Assembly: GCF_007786455.1 (NCBI RefSeq)
Contig: NZ_VNJK01000002.1
Coordinates: 1 to 64,000, forward strand
DNA length: 64,000 nt
Direction: 5' to 3'
Origin: Paenibacillus agilis
GTDB lineage: Bacteria > Bacillota > Bacilli > Paenibacillales > Paenibacillaceae
Shown here: piece by piece, positions 44,559-54,932 of the stretch
Layout of the letters: the number at the start of each line of letters is the position of its first letter
Numbering within the stretch: the stretch's first letter is position 1
Made by a program: the position numbers and the translations under genes
Notes under the pieces: generated by a model
Seen by the model: only the letters and a program-made list of their open reading frames with translations
Databases searched by the model: none
What the model was told of the DNA's origin: nothing

Positions 44559-44679
44559 AATAACTAGATCACGATTAAAAATTATCAATTAACAATCAGC
44601 GGTTACAAGCTACAAAGTATCCCGATTGTCATGTACCACTTAACTTCTTCATTGTGTCATAACTACTTGTAATTAAGCC

Positions 44680-47571
44680 TTATGTCGAACTGCCTACTTC
44701 AGCATTTTCGTCTATCTGCTGGCCTTCCAACTCGACTGTACGTGCACGATCCCGCTCCATAATCGGAAGCAAATACTGACCGGTGTATGACTCTTTCACT
44801 TGAACGACTTGTTCAGGCGTACCTTGTGCAACGATCATACCACCGCCGCTGCCGCCCTCTGGACCAAGGTCAATCATATAGTCTGCTGTCTTGATAACAT
44901 CCAGGTTATGCTCAATAACAAGCACACTTTCACCTGATTCAACAAGACGGTGCAGCACTTCCAACAATCGATCGATATCCGCCACATGTAGACCTGTCGT
45001 CGGCTCGTCCAAAATATACAGCGTCTTGCCCGTGCTGCGACGGTACAACTCAGAAGCAAGCTTCACGCGCTGTGCCTCACCGCCAGACAATGTCGTTGCC
45101 GGTTGTCCCAATTTCATATAGCCGATTCCAACATCGAACAGTGTTTGCAGCTTACGATGGATGCGAGGGACGTTCTGGAAGAAGACAACCGAATCCTCAA
45201 TCGTCATGTCCAAAATGTCAGCAATGTTTTTGCCTTTGTATTTAACGTCCAACGTTTCACGATTGTAGCGCTTGCCTTTACATATTTCACATGGCACGTA
45301 CACATCCGGCAGGAAGTGCATCTCAATCTTAATAATTCCATCCCCGCGACAAGCTTCGCAACGTCCACCCTTCACATTAAAGCTGAAGCGACCTTTTTTG
45401 TAGCCGCGAATCTTCGCTTCGTTCGTTGTCGCAAACAAATCACGAATATCGTCAAAGACACCCGTATACGTTGCTGGGTTGGAACGTGGCGTACGTCCAA
45501 TCGGTGACTGGTCAATATCGATAACCTTCTCAATATGCTCAAGGCCTCGAATTTCACGATGTGCACCAGGACGAACTTTTGCCTTATGCAGATCACGTGC
45601 TAACGTCTTATAAAGAATTTCATTAATAAGTGTCGACTTACCTGATCCCGAAACTCCAGTTACAGCCGTAAAGACACCTAACGGAATCTTCACATTGACG
45701 TTGCGCAAGTTATTTTCCTTTGCACCACGAATCTCAAGCCAACGATCATCGGTCTGACGACGCTGCAACGGTACTGGAATGAATTTGCGTCCACTCAAAT
45801 ACTGACCCGTCAATGACTGCTCATCCTGCATCACTTCTTGCGGTGTACCTTGTGATACAACCATACCACCGTGAATGCCCGCTCCTGGCCCGATATCAAT
45901 AATATAATCGGCAGCCAGCATCGTATCTTCATCATGTTCAACGACAATGAGCGTGTTGCCCAAATTGCGCATATGCTCCAATGTCCGAATCAAACGGTCG
46001 TTATCACGTTGATGAAGTCCAATGCTCGGCTCGTCTAGAATATACAATACGCCCATGAGGCTGGAACCTATTTGCGTAGCAAGACGAATCCGCTGCGCCT
46101 CGCCACCTGACAATGTGCCAGCTGCTCGATTCAGCGTCAAATATTGAAGCCCGACATTTACTAAGAAGCCCAATCGAGCATTAATTTCCTTCAAAATAAG
46201 ATTCGCAATCAATAATTCCTTCTCTGTTAACGCAAGCGATTCGAACCACTGCTGCGCCTCACCAATCGATAATGCTGTCACGAATGCCATGTTCTGATCG
46301 TTAATCGTAACAGCTAGACTTTCTTTGCGCAGACGGTGACCTTTACAGCCGCCGCATGGCTTCGCACTCATAAATCCTTCAATAAATTCACGGATGCCTT
46401 CAGAAGCTGTCTCGCGATAGCGACGTTCTAAATTATGAATAACGCCTTCAAAGGTAACTTGAGCTTCCTTGCGATGTCCGAAGTCATTTTCATATACGAA
46501 TCGAATCTTCTCAGCTCCTGTGCCATGAAGAATCTTCGTCATATGCTCAGCTTCCAACTGTGAAACCGGAATGTCTGTCGGAATAGAATAATGCTCACAA
46601 ACAGCACGAAGGAACTGTGGATAATAGTTGGACGTACTTCCCGCCCATGCTTCGAATGCTCCATCATCGATCGATTTATCCCGGTCTGGCACAAGCAGCT
46701 CAGCATCGACAATCATTTTCTGTCCAAGCCCATCACAATCAGAGCAAGCACCGAAAGGACTGTTAAATGAGAACATACGCGGTGCCAACTCATCGATGCT
46801 GAATCCACACTCTGGACAAGCCAGATTCGAACTAAATACGAGTTCTTCCTGATCGATAATATCAACGATGAGCTTGCCCCCAGACAAGTTCAATGCAGTC
46901 TCTATCGAATCTGCAAGCCTTGCTTCAATATCATCCTTCACAACGATACGGTCAACAACTACCTCAATATTGTGCTTCTTATTCTTTTCTAACTCAATCG
47001 TATCAGATACTTCGCGCATTTCTCCGTCAACGCGAACACGAACGAAGCCTTGTTTTTGAATATCAGCAAACACAGACTTATGCTCGCCCTTGCGCCCCGA
47101 AACGATGGGAGCTAGCAATTGCAGCTTGGTCCGTTCCGGATAAGTCATAATTCGATCGACCATCTGCTCAACCGTCTGAGATGTAATCTCAAGACCATGG
47201 TCCGGACAGTGTGGGCGCCCAATACGTGCAAACAATAGACGAAGATAGTCATAAATCTCCGTTACCGTTCCTACTGTAGAACGAGGATTACGGCTAGTTG
47301 TCTTCTGATCAATTGAAATGGCAGGTGAAAGCCCATCAATTGAATCTACATCCGGCTTCTCCATTTGTCCCAGAAATTGACGTGCATAGGCAGACAAAGA
47401 TTCTACATAACGGCGCTGCCCTTCCGCATAAATCGTATCGAATGCCAAAGATGACTTGCCAGACCCACTCAAACCCGTCAACACGACGAACTTATCACGC
47501 GGGATCGTGACGTCGATATTTTTTAAGTTGTGGGCTCTTGCCCCTTTTATGACGATATTCTCACTAGCCAA
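44680..47571 (-). CDS. uvrA: excinuclease ABC subunit A (UvrA)
   Basis: The 963-residue damage-recognition ATPase of nucleotide excision repair. It has two ABC modules (Walker [10 protein letters not shown] near 33-41 and GVSGSGKST near 640-648). The second zinc-binding insertion (CEACRGDG...CEICKGKR) and the first Cys cluster (CPECGF...CSDCDG) are intact, as are both signature LSGGEAQR motifs. Length is standard. It follows uvrB by 105 bp in the usual Bacillales order. Confidence 0.98.
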   Translation of the reverse strand: MASENIVIKGARAHNLKNIDVTIPRDKFVVLTGLSGSGKSSLAFDTIYAEGQRRYVESLSAYARQFLGQMEKPDVDSIDGLSPAISIDQKTTSRNPRSTVGTVTEIYDYLRLLFARIGRPHCPDHGLEITSQTVEQMVDRIMTYPERTKLQLLAPIVSGRKGEHKSVFADIQKQGFVRVRVDGEMREVSDTIELEKNKKHNIEVVVDRIVVKDDIEARLADSIETALNLSGGKLIVDIIDQEELVFSSNLACPECGFSIDELAPRMFSFNSPFGACSDCDGLGQKMIVDAELLVPDRDKSIDDGAFEAWAGSTSNYYPQFLRAVCEHYSIPTDIPVSQLEAEHMTKILHGTGAEKIRFVYENDFGHRKEAQVTFEGVIHNLERRYRETASEGIREFIEGFMSAKPCGGCKGHRLRKESLAVTINDQNMAFVTALSIGEAQQWFESLALTEKELLIANLILKEINARLGFLVNVGLQYLTLNRAAGTLSGGEAQRIRLATQIGSSLMGVLYILDEPSIGLHQRDNDRLIRTLEHMRNLGNTLIVVEHDEDTMLAADYIIDIGPGAGIHGGMVVSQGTPQEVMQDEQSLTGQYLSGRKFIPVPLQRRQTDDRWLEIRGAKENNLRNVNVKIPLGVFTAVTGVSGSGKSTLINEILYKTLARDLHKAKVRPGAHREIRGLEHIEKVIDIDQSPIGRTPRSNPATYTGVFDDIRDLFATTNEAKIRGYKKGRFSFNVKGGRCEACRGDGIIKIEMHFLPDVYVPCEICKGKRYNRETLDVKYKGKNIADILDMTIEDSVVFFQNVPRIHRKLQTLFDVGIGYMKLGQPATTLSGGEAQRVKLASELYRRSTGKTLYILDEPTTGLHVADIDRLLEVLHRLVESGESVLVIEHNLDVIKTADYMIDLGPEGGSGGGMIVAQGTPEQVVQVKESYTGQYLLPIMERDRARTVELEGQQIDENAEVGSST

Positions 47572-47676
47572 CTTACACCCTCCGCTCTAGGTTCACGCGA
47601 ACCACAATTTCAAGCTTCTATATCATTAAAGTAGAACGAAATATCCGTTCTTACCTATTCATAACTCCGTTATTAC

Positions 47677-49674
47677 TTAATCCATCGCACGCAATTCCAA
47701 CAATGCATCACGCAACTCCGCAGCACGTTCAAACTGCAAGTTCTTCGCAGCTTCTTTCATATCCTGCTCTAAGCGCTCAATGACGGCATGGCGATCCTTC
47801 TTCGACATCTTCTCGATAGGCTTGTTGGTCGTGTATTCTTCCTTAGACTCAGCAGCCTTCGTCGCTTCAATAACATCCCGTACTTTCTTGCGGATCGTTT
47901 GCGGCGTAATACCGTGCTTCTCATTGTATGCGATCTGAATCGTACGACGTCGTGCCGTTTCTTTGAGCGCTTTATCCATCGAATCCGTGATCTTATCACC
48001 ATACATAATAACGAATCCATCCGAGTTACGCGCCGCCCGTCCGATCGTCTGAATGAGCGATCGTTCCGCACGCAGGAAGCCTTCCTTATCTGCATCAAGA
48101 ATGGCTACCAGCGATACCTCTGGAAGATCCAGTCCTTCCCGCAGCAAGTTAATGCCGACTAAAACATCAACAACACCGAGACGTAGATCACGAAGAATCA
48201 TCATCCGCTCTAACGTTTTAATATCTGAGTGCAAGTATTTAACCTTGATCCCTACCTCTTTCAAATATTCCGTTAAATCCTCTGACATCTTCTTCGTCAA
48301 CGTTGTAACGAGCACACGCTCATCCTTGTCAATACGCGTCCGTATTTCCCCAATAAGATCATCGATCTGTCCCTTCGTAGGACGAACCTCGATAACAGGA
48401 TCAAGCAATCCTGTTGGACGAATGATTTGCTGCACCATTTCTGGCGTATGTTCCAATTCAAATGGTCCTGGCGTTGCTGAGATAAACAAAGCTTGATCCA
48501 CCTTGCTCTCGAACTCCTCAAACCTTAATGGTCGATTGTCCAATGCAGAGGGCAAACGGAAGCCATGCTCAACTAGAACAGTCTTCCTTGCTCTGTCACC
48601 GTTGTACATGCCTCGAATTTGTGGAAGCGTTACATGTGACTCATCGACAACAACAACAAAGTCATCAGGGAAGTAATCCAACAAAGTGTATGGCGTCGCA
48701 CCAGGCTCACGGAACGTAAGTGGACCCGAATAGTTCTCAATACCGGAACAGAAGCCCATCTCCTGCATCATCTCAATATCATAGCGTGTACGCTGTTCAA
48801 GACGCTGTGCCTCCAGCAGCTTATTCTCACTGCGCAGCACTTGCAGGCGCTCTTCCAATTCACGCTCAATATTAACGAGTGCCACCTTCATCGTTTCTGA
48901 AGCTGTAACGAAGTGAGATGCTGGGAATATAGCTACATGATCACGCTCACCAATAATCTCACCAGTAAGCACATCAATTTCCGTAATGCGCTCAATCTCA
49001 TCGCCAAACAGCTCTACTCGTACGGCCTGCTCTCCCTTAGATGCTGGGAAAATCTCGATTACATCGCCTCGCACACGGAATGTTCCTCGCACGAAATTCA
49101 AGTCATTACGCTGGTACTGAATGTCCACCAACTTGGACAGTATCTCATTACGTGACCTTTCCATGCCCGTTCGTATAGAAAATACCAGATTCCCGTATTC
49201 AATCGGTGAACCTAAACCATAAATACACGATACACTCGCTACGATGATGACATCTCGACGCTCAAATAGCGCTGACGTCGCAGAGTGACGCAGTTTATCG
49301 ATCTCTTCATTAATACTTGAATCTTTCTCAATATACGTATCCGATGATGGAATATAAGCTTCAGGCTGGAAGTAATCATAGTAACTCACGAAGTATTCCA
49401 CCGCATTATTAGGGAAAAACTCTTTGAATTCACTGCACAATTGAGCAGCCAATGTCTTATTATGTGCGATGACAAGTGTTGGTCGATTGAGCTTGGCAAT
49501 CGTGTGAGCAATCGTAAATGTCTTACCCGTACCCGTTGCACCAAGCAGTGTTTGATATCGCTTCCCCTCGTAGACCCCTTTAATCAGTTCTTCAATCGCC
49601 TGCGGCTGGTCTCCCTGGGGACTAAAATCCGATACTAATTCAAACGACTTCGAACTCATTGGAATATGTTCCAT
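47677..49674 (-). CDS. uvrB: excinuclease ABC subunit B (UvrB)
   Basis: A 665-residue helicase-like excision-repair protein. Walker A is [10 protein letters not shown] (about 43-52), the DNA-binding beta-hairpin is [12 protein letters not shown], helicase motifs [10 protein letters not shown] and QTIGRAARN are intact, and a C-terminal UVR domain (about 628-663) contacts UvrC and UvrA. Either ATG at 49674 or MSSKSFEL at 49659 could start translation; ribosome-binding sites are weak for both. It forms an operon with uvrA. No strong LexA site was found upstream. Confidence 0.97.
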   Translation of the reverse strand: MEHIPMSSKSFELVSDFSPQGDQPQAIEELIKGVYEGKRYQTLLGATGTGKTFTIAHTIAKLNRPTLVIAHNKTLAAQLCSEFKEFFPNNAVEYFVSYYDYFQPEAYIPSSDTYIEKDSSINEEIDKLRHSATSALFERRDVIIVASVSCIYGLGSPIEYGNLVFSIRTGMERSRNEILSKLVDIQYQRNDLNFVRGTFRVRGDVIEIFPASKGEQAVRVELFGDEIERITEIDVLTGEIIGERDHVAIFPASHFVTASETMKVALVNIERELEERLQVLRSENKLLEAQRLEQRTRYDIEMMQEMGFCSGIENYSGPLTFREPGATPYTLLDYFPDDFVVVVDESHVTLPQIRGMYNGDRARKTVLVEHGFRLPSALDNRPLRFEEFESKVDQALFISATPGPFELEHTPEMVQQIIRPTGLLDPVIEVRPTKGQIDDLIGEIRTRIDKDERVLVTTLTKKMSEDLTEYLKEVGIKVKYLHSDIKTLERMMILRDLRLGVVDVLVGINLLREGLDLPEVSLVAILDADKEGFLRAERSLIQTIGRAARNSDGFVIMYGDKITDSMDKALKETARRRTIQIAYNEKHGITPQTIRKKVRDVIEATKAAESKEEYTTNKPIEKMSKKDRHAVIERLEQDMKEAAKNLQFERAAELRDALLELRAMD

Positions 49675-49771
49675 ACTCGCTTATCACCGCACCCTTCATC
49701 ATTAATCTTAATCTAGTTTAACCATGCTTCTAGGTCTTGAGATTCATTTCCCTCAACCACTGTCATTATGC

Positions 49772-49799
49772 TAAAGTTTCGCTTCCGAACACCCGATAT
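49772..49799 (+). promoter_or_regulatory. SigD (sigma-28) type promoter of motAB
   Basis: TAAAGTTT (49772-49779), 12 bp, CCCGATAT (49792-49799). This is very close to the flagellar sigma-28 consensus TAAAGTTT-N11-GCCGATAA. It lies 185 bp before the motA ATG and reads towards it. Confidence 0.7.
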
Positions 49800-49984
49800 A
49801 TGAAACAGTATAGCCCTATCACAACAGCAAATATCAATGCTAAATAGCTATATTTAAAATGGTCGGATATATGATCGATCCATCATAACTTTCATACGTT
49901 AAAATAAGAATGTTTGTTCCCTTTTATTATACTCCTAACACGGTTTGGATGCAAATGGGAACTTCATTTAGGAGGATACTATTT

Positions 49985-50797
49985 ATGGACAAAACGACGA
50001 TTGTCGGAATTGCTGCTGGGCTTATTGCACTCATCGGCGGATTTATTATGGAAGGCGGACATTTGAGCGGTCTGTGGGAAAGTACAGCAGCTATCATCGT
50101 ATTTGGCGGTACAATTGCTGCAGTCGTTGTCAGTTTCCCAGCCAATCGTTTGCGCACAATACCTGATGCATTGAAAATGGCGTTTACACAACCAAAATCT
50201 GAGATGCCCCAACTCATAGATGATATGGTGGCAATGGCTACTCAAGCACGCCGCGAAGGTGTTCTCGTTCTGGAGGATGCAGCACACAAACACAACAATC
50301 TCTTCCTGAAAGAAGGGCTGCTGCTCGTCGTTGACGGTACAGAAGCAGAGACTGTAAAAGAACTGACTGACTTAGATATCGACGCTGTAGAACAGAAGCA
50401 CGAAGGTTACGCCAAAATATTCGAAGCTGCGGGCGGATACGCTCCGACAATGGGGATTATCGGTACAGTCATGGGTCTTATTCACGTGCTTGGCAGCTTA
50501 AATGATCCTGCCAACCTAGGACCAGCAATTGCAGTTGCATTTACAGCTACTTTATATGGTGTAGCGACTGCCAATGTCATCTACTTGCCGGTATGCTCCA
50601 AGATCAAAGTTCGCAGCAGTCAAGTTATTCGAGAAATGGAAATGATTCAATACGGTATCCTCTCGATTCAAGCAGGTGAAAACCCACAAATCATCCGCAA
50701 AAAGCTAAGTTCCTTTATGCTAACCGAAACGTCTCATCAACCGTTAGCCCGTATGCCGGAAATGAATCGGGGGATGAAGGTTGAGACGCAGAAATAG
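49985..50797 (+). CDS. motA: flagellar motor stator protein MotA
   Basis: A 270-residue inner-membrane stator subunit with four helices (about 5-22, 30-50, 150-175, 185-205) and a large cytoplasmic loop that contacts FliG. MDKTTIVGI and the GYAPTMGIIGTVMGL segment are typical. The frame opens at 49910, but ATG at 49985 follows AGGAGG by nine bases and aligns with Bacillus MotA. It overlaps motB by 17 bases. The SigD-like promoter upstream supports a motility role. Confidence 0.92.
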   Translation: MDKTTIVGIAAGLIALIGGFIMEGGHLSGLWESTAAIIVFGGTIAAVVVSFPANRLRTIPDALKMAFTQPKSEMPQLIDDMVAMATQARREGVLVLEDAAHKHNNLFLKEGLLLVVDGTEAETVKELTDLDIDAVEQKHEGYAKIFEAAGGYAPTMGIIGTVMGLIHVLGSLNDPANLGPAIAVAFTATLYGVATANVIYLPVCSKIKVRSSQVIREMEMIQYGILSIQAGENPQIIRKKLSSFMLTETSHQPLARMPEMNRGMKVETQK

Positions 50798-51647
50798 AAG
50801 ACGCGGACAAGCTGCCGCAGCCGAAAATCAAGAAAGATGGCTCATCACCTATGCCGACCTGATTACGCTGCTTATGATTTTCTTTGTCGTTATGTATGCG
50901 ATGAGTCAGGTCGATTTAACGAAATATGAATCTTTATCCTCCACCCTTTCATCTACATTTAGTGATAGTGGAGGCACAGGCCCACTTCCTGACGGAAGCG
51001 GTATTTTAGAAGGCGCCCACACGAAGCCAGGAGAAACAGGCGGATTACAAACGAAGGTAGACGGGGGCTCTGGCGATCAAAATACCGACAAGCGCGACGG
51101 CAAACAGCCAGCTGCGAATCAGGGTGTTATGATTGGTCAAATTACGCAACAGGACTTGGCCTTCCGTAAGCAGGAGCAGCAGCTTCAAGACACGATGAAG
51201 AAGATCCAACAATATATCGATGAAAATAAATTACAAAACTCCATCAGCGTCAATGATGTACCTAAAGGAATCGAAATTCGCCTAAGTGATCGGCTATTAT
51301 TCAGTCTCGGGCAATCCGAGTTAACAGCTCAAGCCGAACCTACGCTAGCAAAACTTGCATCTCTGTTCGGACAACTTGACTCTATGATTAGTATTGAAGG
51401 CCATACAGACAATCTGCCATTTGCGTCCGGCAGCCGCTACAAAGATAACTGGGAGCTGTCAGCCGAACGCGCATTGTCTGTGCTCCGCTTCTTTATTACA
51501 GAGCACAACTTAAAGACCGAACAATTCCAGATCGCAGGCTATGGGGATACACGACCTGTTGCTACTAACGATACGGTAGAAGGACGACAAAAAAACAGGC
51601 GTGTAGAGATTATCATTCTACGAAACGTCATGCGACCAACTTCATAA
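50781..51647 (+). CDS. motB: flagellar motor stator protein MotB
   Basis: A 288-residue stator subunit. A basic N-terminus (RRRNRRRG) precedes the single helix WLITYADLITLLMIFFVVMYAMS with the ion-binding Asp26. A Gly/Ser-rich and charged linker (about 60-125) leads to the C-terminal OmpA-like peptidoglycan-binding domain (IEGHTDNLPF and NWELSAERAL, about 200-235). A TTG start at 50781 inside motA gives translational coupling. The Leu-rich helix is more MotB-like (proton) than MotS-like (sodium), but ion choice is not proven. Confidence 0.92.
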   Translation: MRRRNRRRGQAAAAENQERWLITYADLITLLMIFFVVMYAMSQVDLTKYESLSSTLSSTFSDSGGTGPLPDGSGILEGAHTKPGETGGLQTKVDGGSGDQNTDKRDGKQPAANQGVMIGQITQQDLAFRKQEQQLQDTMKKIQQYIDENKLQNSISVNDVPKGIEIRLSDRLLFSLGQSELTAQAEPTLAKLASLFGQLDSMISIEGHTDNLPFASGSRYKDNWELSAERALSVLRFFITEHNLKTEQFQIAGYGDTRPVATNDTVEGRQKNRRVEIIILRNVMRPTS

Positions 51648-51668
51648 TCGTTTAGCCAACACAACACC

Positions 51669-51697
51669 GCACCGGGGATAACCCTCGGTGCTTTTTT
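51669..51697 (+). terminator. terminator of motAB
   Basis: GCACCG (51669-51674) pairs with CGGTGC (51686-51691), with an inner GG/CC pairing, followed by TTTTTT. It begins 22 bp past motB. Confidence 0.88.
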
Positions 51698-51711
51698 CTT
51701 CCATTTTCACA

Positions 51712-51845
51712 TTACGCACAGTTTATCCACATTTTCACACAACTTATTCACATATACTTTTTGGTTATACACATTATCCACCTACTTATACACAAATATT
51801 GAATAACTATTGTGAATATTCCATGAAAGCACTTTCTTATCCACA
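51712..51845 (+). promoter_or_regulatory. DnaA-box array (phased cluster) between motB and minJ
   Basis: Five exact TTATNCACA boxes on the plus strand: TTATCCACA (51723-51731), TTATTCACA (51744-51752), TTATACACA (51765-51773), TTATACACA (51786-51794) and TTATCCACA (51837-51845). The first four start exactly 21 bp apart, two helical turns. One-mismatch boxes are TTACGCACA (51712), TTATCCACC (51774, abutting the third box) and inverted TGTGAATAT (51811). The array fills the gap between two terminators. No dnaA or dnaN gene is nearby, so it is more likely a DnaA-titrating or regulatory cluster, like those known outside oriC in Bacillus subtilis, than the main origin. Confidence 0.8.
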
Positions 51846-51879
51846 AAAATGCCCTGATTCCTTATTGGAGTCAGGGCAT
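51845..51879 (-). terminator. terminator of minJ
   Basis: ATGCCCTGA (51849-51857) pairs with TCAGGGCAT (51871-51879); the minus strand then has TTTTT. Its T tract touches the last DnaA box. Confidence 0.85.
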
Positions 51880-51901
51880 AAACTACGCTATCAACAGCTT
51901 A

Positions 51902-53206
51902 TTAAGAAAGAGTATGCTCTTCCGATGCTTGTTCAAGACGTTTGTTTGATTTTTTTGATTTTCTCCACGGAGATAAGAACAATTGACGCACAGATACCGG
52001 CTTCATTTCAGCAACATAGGATACATGGTTATCCGGAGCTAACAACACACCTAATTGATGATGCTCGTCTGCATACATAGCACGCTGCACAAACTTCACA
52101 TCCCCATTGCTATTGAACACTTCAAGCTTACAAAAGGCCGCATTTGCGCGTAAAGCTTGATGTAATTCTTCTTTCGTACGGGTAGGTACGCCATTAACTT
52201 TCGTAATAATCTCTCCTGGCTGAAGCTTCAACTCCTCCGCCGGACTTCCCGGCAGCACCGCTTGGATAAGCAAGCCACGTTTATCATGCGTATACATCGG
52301 GCTTCGCCCTGACTCCTCGCTGCGACTTTGATAAACAAGCCATTCATGCATCACTATAGCCACTAACGCTCCGATCGGAGCTAGAGGATACCACCAATGG
52401 GCTAGCAATGCCACCGCCAGCAGTGCTGCAGCATACATATACAGCCTCGATGCCGTAACTCTCGCCTTATCTTGCGGCAAATACGTATAGGTCATATCAC
52501 TAAAACCAATGACAATTGGCAAAGCAGTGAACGTCCATCCCGAAACCCCTATTCCTTCTGCAAACAAAGGCATCCAAGGCAGTGTCAATCCATCAGCTGC
52601 AGGAACGAGCAGCAACAACGGCATCGGCCAGAACATGTTCATCTGATAACCACCTACGATACGTCCGCGCTTGCTATCCATATAGAAAGGACTTGCAAAG
52701 CGCGCCGCTTGCTTACGTACAAGCCAAGCTTCCGCTGCATGAACGAGCGCGATAATGACGAGCAAGCCTGCCGCGTTCATATCTCTCAGATCTGTTATCC
52801 ACGCTGCCATCCATCCTGACGGCTGCCAATCGGGCATAAGCCGCAATATAAGCTGCAGCAGTACAAGTACGCCTCCTGCATAAGCAAGACAAATCCAACG
52901 AACACGAAATAGTATGAGTACAACAGTTAGAATCCAAAGCAATATCATGACAGAGCTAGGAATTAGCGCACCAAGCCCTACAGCAGCAAAGCTGACTATA
53001 ATTCCAGCAACTAATCCTCCAAGCAGAGCTCTCCAAGTCTGCTCCAGCCAACTCCGCATCTTAACCGCATATAACCGTCGTTCTAGAAGCATTTGACGAC
53101 GGTATTGTATCGCTATAAACACAACTGCTAACCAATAAAACGGATTCAACAGCCATGACAGTATTGCTTGAGCGATTCGAGTACCGAATGCAACGATGAG
53201 GTCCAC
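51902..53206 (-). CDS. minJ: MinJ-like polytopic PDZ protein (division-site placement)
   Basis: A 434-residue membrane protein with about eight helices (residues 10-300) and a cytoplasmic PDZ domain near 305-385 (GLLIQAVLPGSPAEELKLQPGEIITKVNG). In Bacillus subtilis MinJ bridges DivIVA and MinCD and is encoded next to ctpB. The same neighbour and topology here support the assignment; sequence similarity looks modest. A charged C-terminal tail (SPWRKSKKSNKR...) follows the PDZ. It is last in the ftsE-ftsX-M23-ctpB-minJ series, though a terminator after ctpB suggests partial separation. Confidence 0.75.
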   Translation of the reverse strand: MDLIVAFGTRIAQAILSWLLNPFYWLAVVFIAIQYRRQMLLERRLYAVKMRSWLEQTWRALLGGLVAGIIVSFAAVGLGALIPSSVMILLWILTVVLILFRVRWICLAYAGGVLVLLQLILRLMPDWQPSGWMAAWITDLRDMNAAGLLVIIALVHAAEAWLVRKQAARFASPFYMDSKRGRIVGGYQMNMFWPMPLLLLVPAADGLTLPWMPLFAEGIGVSGWTFTALPIVIGFSDMTYTYLPQDKARVTASRLYMYAAALLAVALLAHWWYPLAPIGALVAIVMHEWLVYQSRSEESGRSPMYTHDKRGLLIQAVLPGSPAEELKLQPGEIITKVNGVPTRTKEELHQALRANAAFCKLEVFNSNGDVKFVQRAMYADEHHQLGVLLAPDNHVSYVAEMKPVSVRQLFLSPWRKSKKSNKRLEQASEEHTLS

Positions 53207-53373
53207 ATCTTTCGCCCCCTTCTAATCTTACAACTTTAATAGTTACAGTGACTAACGACCACTTTTGCAGCTGCCGTTCGTGTCAGAACACCACGTATCG
53301 GTGTATCGTTTATTCACGAGGCTGTATTCCAATACCTTACCATATAAAATAAATGAGTTACTAACAACATAAC

Positions 53374-53412
53374 AAAAAGAGAAGGCACAAGCCGAAGCCT
53401 GCAACCTTCTCT
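53374..53412 (-). terminator. terminator of ctpB
   Basis: AGAGAAGG (53378-53385) pairs with CCTTCTCT (53405-53412) with an inner stem; the minus strand continues with TTTTTG. It is 14 bp past the ctpB stop. Confidence 0.8.
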
Positions 53413-53426
53413 ATATTCGACAACGA

Positions 53427-54863
53427 CTAACGGATTTCCTTCTGTACTGCTTTAATCGCAGCATCCAATTGTGCATCGTTCTTCGGATCACGAATCGCTT
53501 TAATGACCGCTTGTTCCAATTTCTCCGCAGTTTGCTTATTCACTTCCCCCGTCACTGGAAGACTATGATCACGCTGGAACTTCTCTACCGCTTGCTTCGT
53601 ATCAGGCGAGAAGTACCCATCTACTCGATCAACCGAATAGCCAAGACCCTTCAAAATATGTTGAACGTTCGCCACATCTGGAGATGTCAAATTAAGCTTC
53701 AGCGTTTTATCTTTCGGAATAGGCGCTGCTTGGAAGTAGCTTGGTTGAGCTACTTTTACATCCGGTTCGATTCCTTTTTCATGAATCCATTTTCCATCCG
53801 GTGTTAGCCATTTCGCAATTGTGAGCTTGATGAGATCCCCGTCATTTTTAGAAACAAGGTGGCTTGCTTGAACCGTGCCTTTGCCAAAAGTATGATCACC
53901 AACAAGAATCGCTCCAGCCGATTCCTGCAAAGCAGCTGCCATAATTTCCGAGGCACTAGCGCTGCCCTTATTCGTTAGCACTGCAATCGGATAAGGTTTC
54001 ACATCTTTCGCACCTTTGGACTTGTATACGTCCCGCTTCTTATCTCGATACTCCACTTGCAAAATAGGCTTACCGCTCGGAACAAACTGCTCTGTCATTT
54101 GCTTAACGGTATCCAGTACTCCGCCTGGGTTATTCCGAACATCGATAATGAGCCCTTTCATCTGCTTCGCTTCCAGCTCTTTAAGTGCCTTTTCAAAACG
54201 TTCAGCTGTATTAGCAGAATATTGACGAAGCTCAATATATCCAATATTGCCTTCCAACATCGATGGATATACCGTCTCTAAATCTACCTTGTCCCGCTTA
54301 ATATGGAACACCATAACTTGTTCATGTCCAGGCCGCTTCACTTCAAGTTTAACGGTAGAACCTTTAGGACCGCGGATTTTACTAACGGCTTCCGTCAATG
54401 TTTTACCATCGAGACTTTCACCATCAACCGTTAAGAGTACATCCTTAGGCTGCAACCCTGCTTTCTCAGCTGGGGACTCTTTGATCGGAGAGACGACCGT
54501 AACAGCTCCATCCTCTAACGATACTTCAGCTCCGATTCCTGTAAACTCTCCCTCAACACTTTCATTAAAAGAAGTAGCCTCACTTCTTCTCATATAAGTG
54601 GAATAGGGGTCTTTCAATACAGCGAACATTCCGTCTAACGCGCCGGACACTAACTTTTCCCGATCGACTGGCTCTATATAATTGCTCTCAATAGTATGAA
54701 GCACAGAGTTAAGCTTCTGCATCTGCTGCGATGAGAACCCCGTACCTGTTGCATTCACATGGCCGGAAAGAGCCGGTACGTTCAACACAGCCACCGTCAG
54801 TAGGCTGCTCAACACGATTGCACTGCCTACCATGAGCGCTACTGTCCGTCCTTTGAATGACAT
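53427..54863 (-). CDS. ctpB: S41 family C-terminal processing peptidase CtpB
   Basis: A 478-residue exported serine protease. An N-terminal anchor helix (about 8-32), PDZ domain (about 103-180, substrate gate), tail-specific-protease core with probable Ser303 in SASASE and Lys328 in FGKGT, and a C-terminal peptidoglycan-binding domain (about 395-450, LGYSVDRVDGYFSPDTKQAVEKF) are visible. ATG at 54863 is preferred over the open frame's first codon at 54908 because AAGGCGGTGAG precedes it and the signal helix then begins promptly. In B. subtilis CtpB triggers SigK activation by cleaving SpoIVFA; here it also sits in a cell-division gene series. Confidence 0.92.
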   Translation of the reverse strand: MSFKGRTVALMVGSAIVLSSLLTVAVLNVPALSGHVNATGTGFSSQQMQKLNSVLHTIESNYIEPVDREKLVSGALDGMFAVLKDPYSTYMRRSEATSFNESVEGEFTGIGAEVSLEDGAVTVVSPIKESPAEKAGLQPKDVLLTVDGESLDGKTLTEAVSKIRGPKGSTVKLEVKRPGHEQVMVFHIKRDKVDLETVYPSMLEGNIGYIELRQYSANTAERFEKALKELEAKQMKGLIIDVRNNPGGVLDTVKQMTEQFVPSGKPILQVEYRDKKRDVYKSKGAKDVKPYPIAVLTNKGSASASEIMAAALQESAGAILVGDHTFGKGTVQASHLVSKNDGDLIKLTIAKWLTPDGKWIHEKGIEPDVKVAQPSYFQAAPIPKDKTLKLNLTSPDVANVQHILKGLGYSVDRVDGYFSPDTKQAVEKFQRDHSLPVTGEVNKQTAEKLEQAVIKAIRDPKNDAQLDAAIKAVQKEIR

Positions 54864-54932
54864 CTGCTCACCGCCTTCATGAATTAGAGCTTGTAATATG
54901 CTCCACAATTGTAGTATATGTCTATGTCTATC

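Noticed and set aside
49807-49837. TTGATA-N19-TATACT as uvrB promoter
   Set aside because: The 19-bp spacer is too long for confidence and no better pair was seen.
49908-49919. Possible LexA (SOS) box GAATGTTTGTTC between uvrB and motA
   Set aside because: One half-site is imperfect and it is about 235 bp upstream of uvrB, away from the only candidate promoter; not reported as a feature.
50781-51647. MotPS-type sodium stator
   Set aside because: The helix around Asp26 (DLITLLM) and similarity of the partner to MotA favour the MotAB type, and ccpA, the usual MotPS neighbour, is not adjacent.
51712-51845. The DnaA-box array as the chromosomal origin oriC
   Set aside because: No dnaA, dnaN, rpmH or gyrB gene nearby and no clear AT-rich unwinding element between box groups; kept as a non-origin cluster.
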